From: Styela clava
Lineage: Eukaryota; Chordata; Ascidiacea; Stolidobranchia; Styelidae
Assembly (NCBI RefSeq): GCF_964204865.1
Contig: NC_135250.1
Coordinates: 13,702,001 to 13,766,000 of the forward strand
Length of the DNA: 64,000 bases
Reading direction: 5' to 3'
Below the pieces are notes generated by a model. That model did not search any database. It was given only the letters and a program-made list of their open reading frames with translations, and was not told where the DNA came from. The position numbers and the translations under genes are program-made. Positions within the stretch are counted from its first letter, which is position 1. Each line of letters begins with the position of its first letter. Positions 61,411 through 64,000 of the stretch are shown in pieces.

Positions 61411-64000
61411 TTTCTCACGCCTTTTCTCTGACTATGTGATAGACTATCATTTGTGATATGGATGTGGCCCATTCATTATTGAATTTTGTGTGAAGTTCAT
61501 ACTAAACCTGTATATTATTTATAATTTTGCTGTGATATTACCACTGTGTTTTAGAACCGGATCTTAATCATTATAGTTTAATACTTCTCTGATATGGCAT
61601 GCAAAGAAATTGGTTTTGGCGCTAATGCAACCTGTCCAAAGCAATGCTTTTAAAAGTTCCAACAATTTGATTATATTTAAACTCAAATATTCACCTCATA
61701 TAAAAATGACGTGACTGTAGTATATGACAGTTGAAATTTAGATAAACTCCAAAAAATCACTACTTGAAGTTGGTGAAACATTGAAGCTATTTCAACTTTT
61801 CTGATTATAAACTTTTTTTTCATCAATTATTGAACTCTATAAAGTTCTGCGTTCTTTCTCTGTCCCTGCTAGCTTGAACTCAAATATATTTTATATTTAC
61901 GTTTCCATGATATTGCTATATTCAAGTTTTCAGCATGGTATATCTGCTTCATGATATTTCATTTCAGTTATTATTAAATATCTTATGTATTAATTGTTAA
62001 AACAAAACTTCTGTAATTGCACAATATTCTTCAAATAATATTAATGAAAACAAACTTGATATATATTTTTTACATTAACCACAGTACTTAAGCAGAGCTG
62101 TATTTTAAGATTCCTTATTTACATGATGGCTATGATTTTTCATATTTATGTCAAAGGAGAAAGAAGCCAAAGATGGCTCAATTGTTGATGTTAATGTTGC
62201 CTTGATAGCTTTTTGCAGTACATGGAATTTAGTTCGATGGGTTTCAACAAAAAGCGTTTATTATTGCATGTTGCATTGCATTTTTCCTCTTGTTTAGCTT
62301 TACAAAGTGTGAATATGTTAATTCATTCAATAAAAACAATTTGTGAACTGTCATCATTTTGTTTTGTATATGTAGTCCAGAGTTTTTCTGATAAACTGGG
62401 GTGCGTAAATTTGATAACATAAGAAGCATTGCTACATGTGAGAGGATTGGCATATTCTTTGTTTATTACTCCAACAAACAATTATAAATTTTTGTACGGC
62501 CCACGAAAGCCTTAAAACAAAAAATGATTTGATATGAATAAAATCACCACAATTCTGTAGGGCTGAATTCATGTTGAGAAACCGGATTATATATATATCG
62601 ATATTGTGACTGGAATTTATGATATGTTCTCGACATAATAATATTATGATTTATGACCCTATAATATAGACTTTCAAAATAGCTTGTTGAAATGTAGAGT
62701 CAGCCATTGGAAAAAAGTAAAGATATCTCCAGTGGAGTTCGATATTCATGAATTATGATGTGATATTCTTGCTTGGGCCTATGCTCGCCTATCTCCATTA
62801 CTCGCTGTAGTTAGAAAGAACAGTAAACCTAGTATTATCCGGAAGAATTGAAGACTATACCATTTCTACATTTCAAGATCTATCCACATAACAGAAATAT
62901 CACTTTCAAGATTTTTGTCATGTTCATGTTTTGTATCTTCAGCTGACAACTTTCATGTTTGTCTGGTTACTCAAAACACTCATACTGATGAGTATAATCA
63001 ATAATTAGCAATTATACACTTCAGAGAATATAACTCTATCAACTTGGAAAACATATTTGTACACACAAGCCTAAATCTTTTATTGCTTGTTATATTATGG
63101 TTCCTGTTAGAAAAATAAGAATTCACAGTTTTTCAGGCGGTTAGAAATATTATAATCTAGAGGTAATTTCAGGATCACAAATATTACAGTGTATATTTGC
63201 AAAATAAATTAATATCCCATATAAAACTATTACCGGTATGTACCCAATGACATTTTTTAAAATATAGTTGAAGACCAAAAATTGATTTAATTATCAACGA
63301 GTGTACAACTCATAAAAATAGACAATACAAGAAATAACAGTCTCTACCCTACAGAGTACAGTATCAAAGTTCTCCACACAAATATCAAATAAATGAAAAA
63401 TTAAATTAATAAATTAAAATTAATCACTTTCCTGCCATTGCAAATTATAATCATTAATATGCAAATCTTTCACCCAATTTATTCTCTTAGCATTTCGCAA
63501 TACAGCTTTTTAGCATTTCGCAATACAGCTTTCACTTGAAGACTGCAAAAAATGATGTTATCAAATACCTACTATACAACGTTGAAATTGAATATGAAAT
63601 TTGAAAAAAATATGCAGGATATTAATTTATCAGTTTTGAAATTATTAATAAATAACATTTTATATTACAAGAAGAGTCAATCTGCCAATATACCAATGAA
63701 ATATTAGTCTGGTATGTTGTAAAAGGAAATTGGTCAGTGATTCAATATAGAATAATTTCATTAAATAGATAAATTAGGTAGATAGTATTATTAGTTAGGA
63801 TAACACTGGTACTATTTTTAGGTAACACATATGACAGAAATACCAATGATAATAAATATTTGACAATATACATTAAGAAATTGGATAAAATAAAAATGAA
63901 TCCTAAATATATTCCTAATTAACTAAATGAAAATTTGAATAATAGAGCAAATCTACAATATGACATGAGTCATATTACAAATCTTGCGGGTTCATTATCT
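61411..64000. other. 3' flank of the PFK gene
   Basis: AT-rich sequence after the PFK stop codon. It should begin with the 3' UTR; a candidate poly(A) signal AATAAA is at 62329-62334. No further gene is recognisable to the window end. A small direct repeat (TTTAGCATTTCGCAATACAGC-type) occurs twice near 63488-63530. Confidence 0.5.
62329..62334 (+). terminator. Candidate PFK poly(A) signal
   Basis: An AATAAA hexamer about 920 bases after the PFK stop codon, followed by TG/GT-containing sequence (GTGAACTGTC, TTTTGTTTTGTATATGT). Earlier variant hexamers exist, so the site used is uncertain. Confidence 0.35.

Noticed and set aside
1..64000. CRISPR arrays, bacterial operons or phage-like modules
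   Set aside because: The window is clearly animal nuclear DNA with spliced genes; no regularly spaced repeats or prokaryotic gene organisation were seen.

Overview
The window is nuclear DNA of an invertebrate animal. It is AT-rich, its genes are split into many small exons with GT-AG introns, and the introns and spacers carry tRNA-derived SINE-like repeats and non-autonomous hAT-type DNA transposons with intact 8-bp target-site duplications. The encoded proteins are all animal: an axonemal dynein, an SLC6 transporter, a two-domain phosphofructokinase and a beta-microseminoprotein-like secreted protein. The last of these, with the general style, points to an invertebrate chordate such as a tunicate. 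That placement is inference, not proof.

Layout: (1) 1-5601, + strand, the last seven exons of an outer-arm type dynein heavy chain (DNAH5/DNAH8 class); its 5' part lies outside the window. (2) 5602-10717, spacer with a ~1.6 kb decayed hAT-type element. (3) 10718-23234, - strand, a complete 14-coding-exon SLC6 neurotransmitter/osmolyte symporter, best read as a taurine-transporter-like protein of 693 residues. (4) 25782-26271, + strand, a possible small three-exon membrane protein with no recognised family. (5) 27815-30704, + strand, a four-exon orphan gene for a membrane-anchored, very acidic protein of 226 residues. (6) 31036-33303, - strand, a small secreted cysteine-rich protein resembling beta-microseminoprotein; its exon phases do not close cleanly. 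(7) 33304-39246, long spacer with repeats. (8) 39247-61410, + strand, a complete ATP-dependent 6-phosphofructokinase gene of about 810 residues. (9) 61411-64000, its 3' flank.

The most interesting element is in the phosphofructokinase gene. Two consecutive exons (55912-56064 and 57252-57404) are both exactly 153 nt, both phase 0 to phase 0, and encode two diverged versions of the same 51-residue segment of the C-terminal regulatory half. This is the layout of mutually exclusive exons and would give two enzyme isoforms differing next to the predicted fructose-2,6-bisphosphate site. A 36-nt in-frame micro-exon in the linker between the two halves (51852-51887) may add a second layer of isoform choice.

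The genes do not form an operon or a shared pathway. Neighbours are convergent (dynein/SLC6, orphan/microseminoprotein-like) or divergent (SLC6/small gene, microseminoprotein-like/PFK). All exon calls come from reading splice sites and phases by eye, without transcripts.
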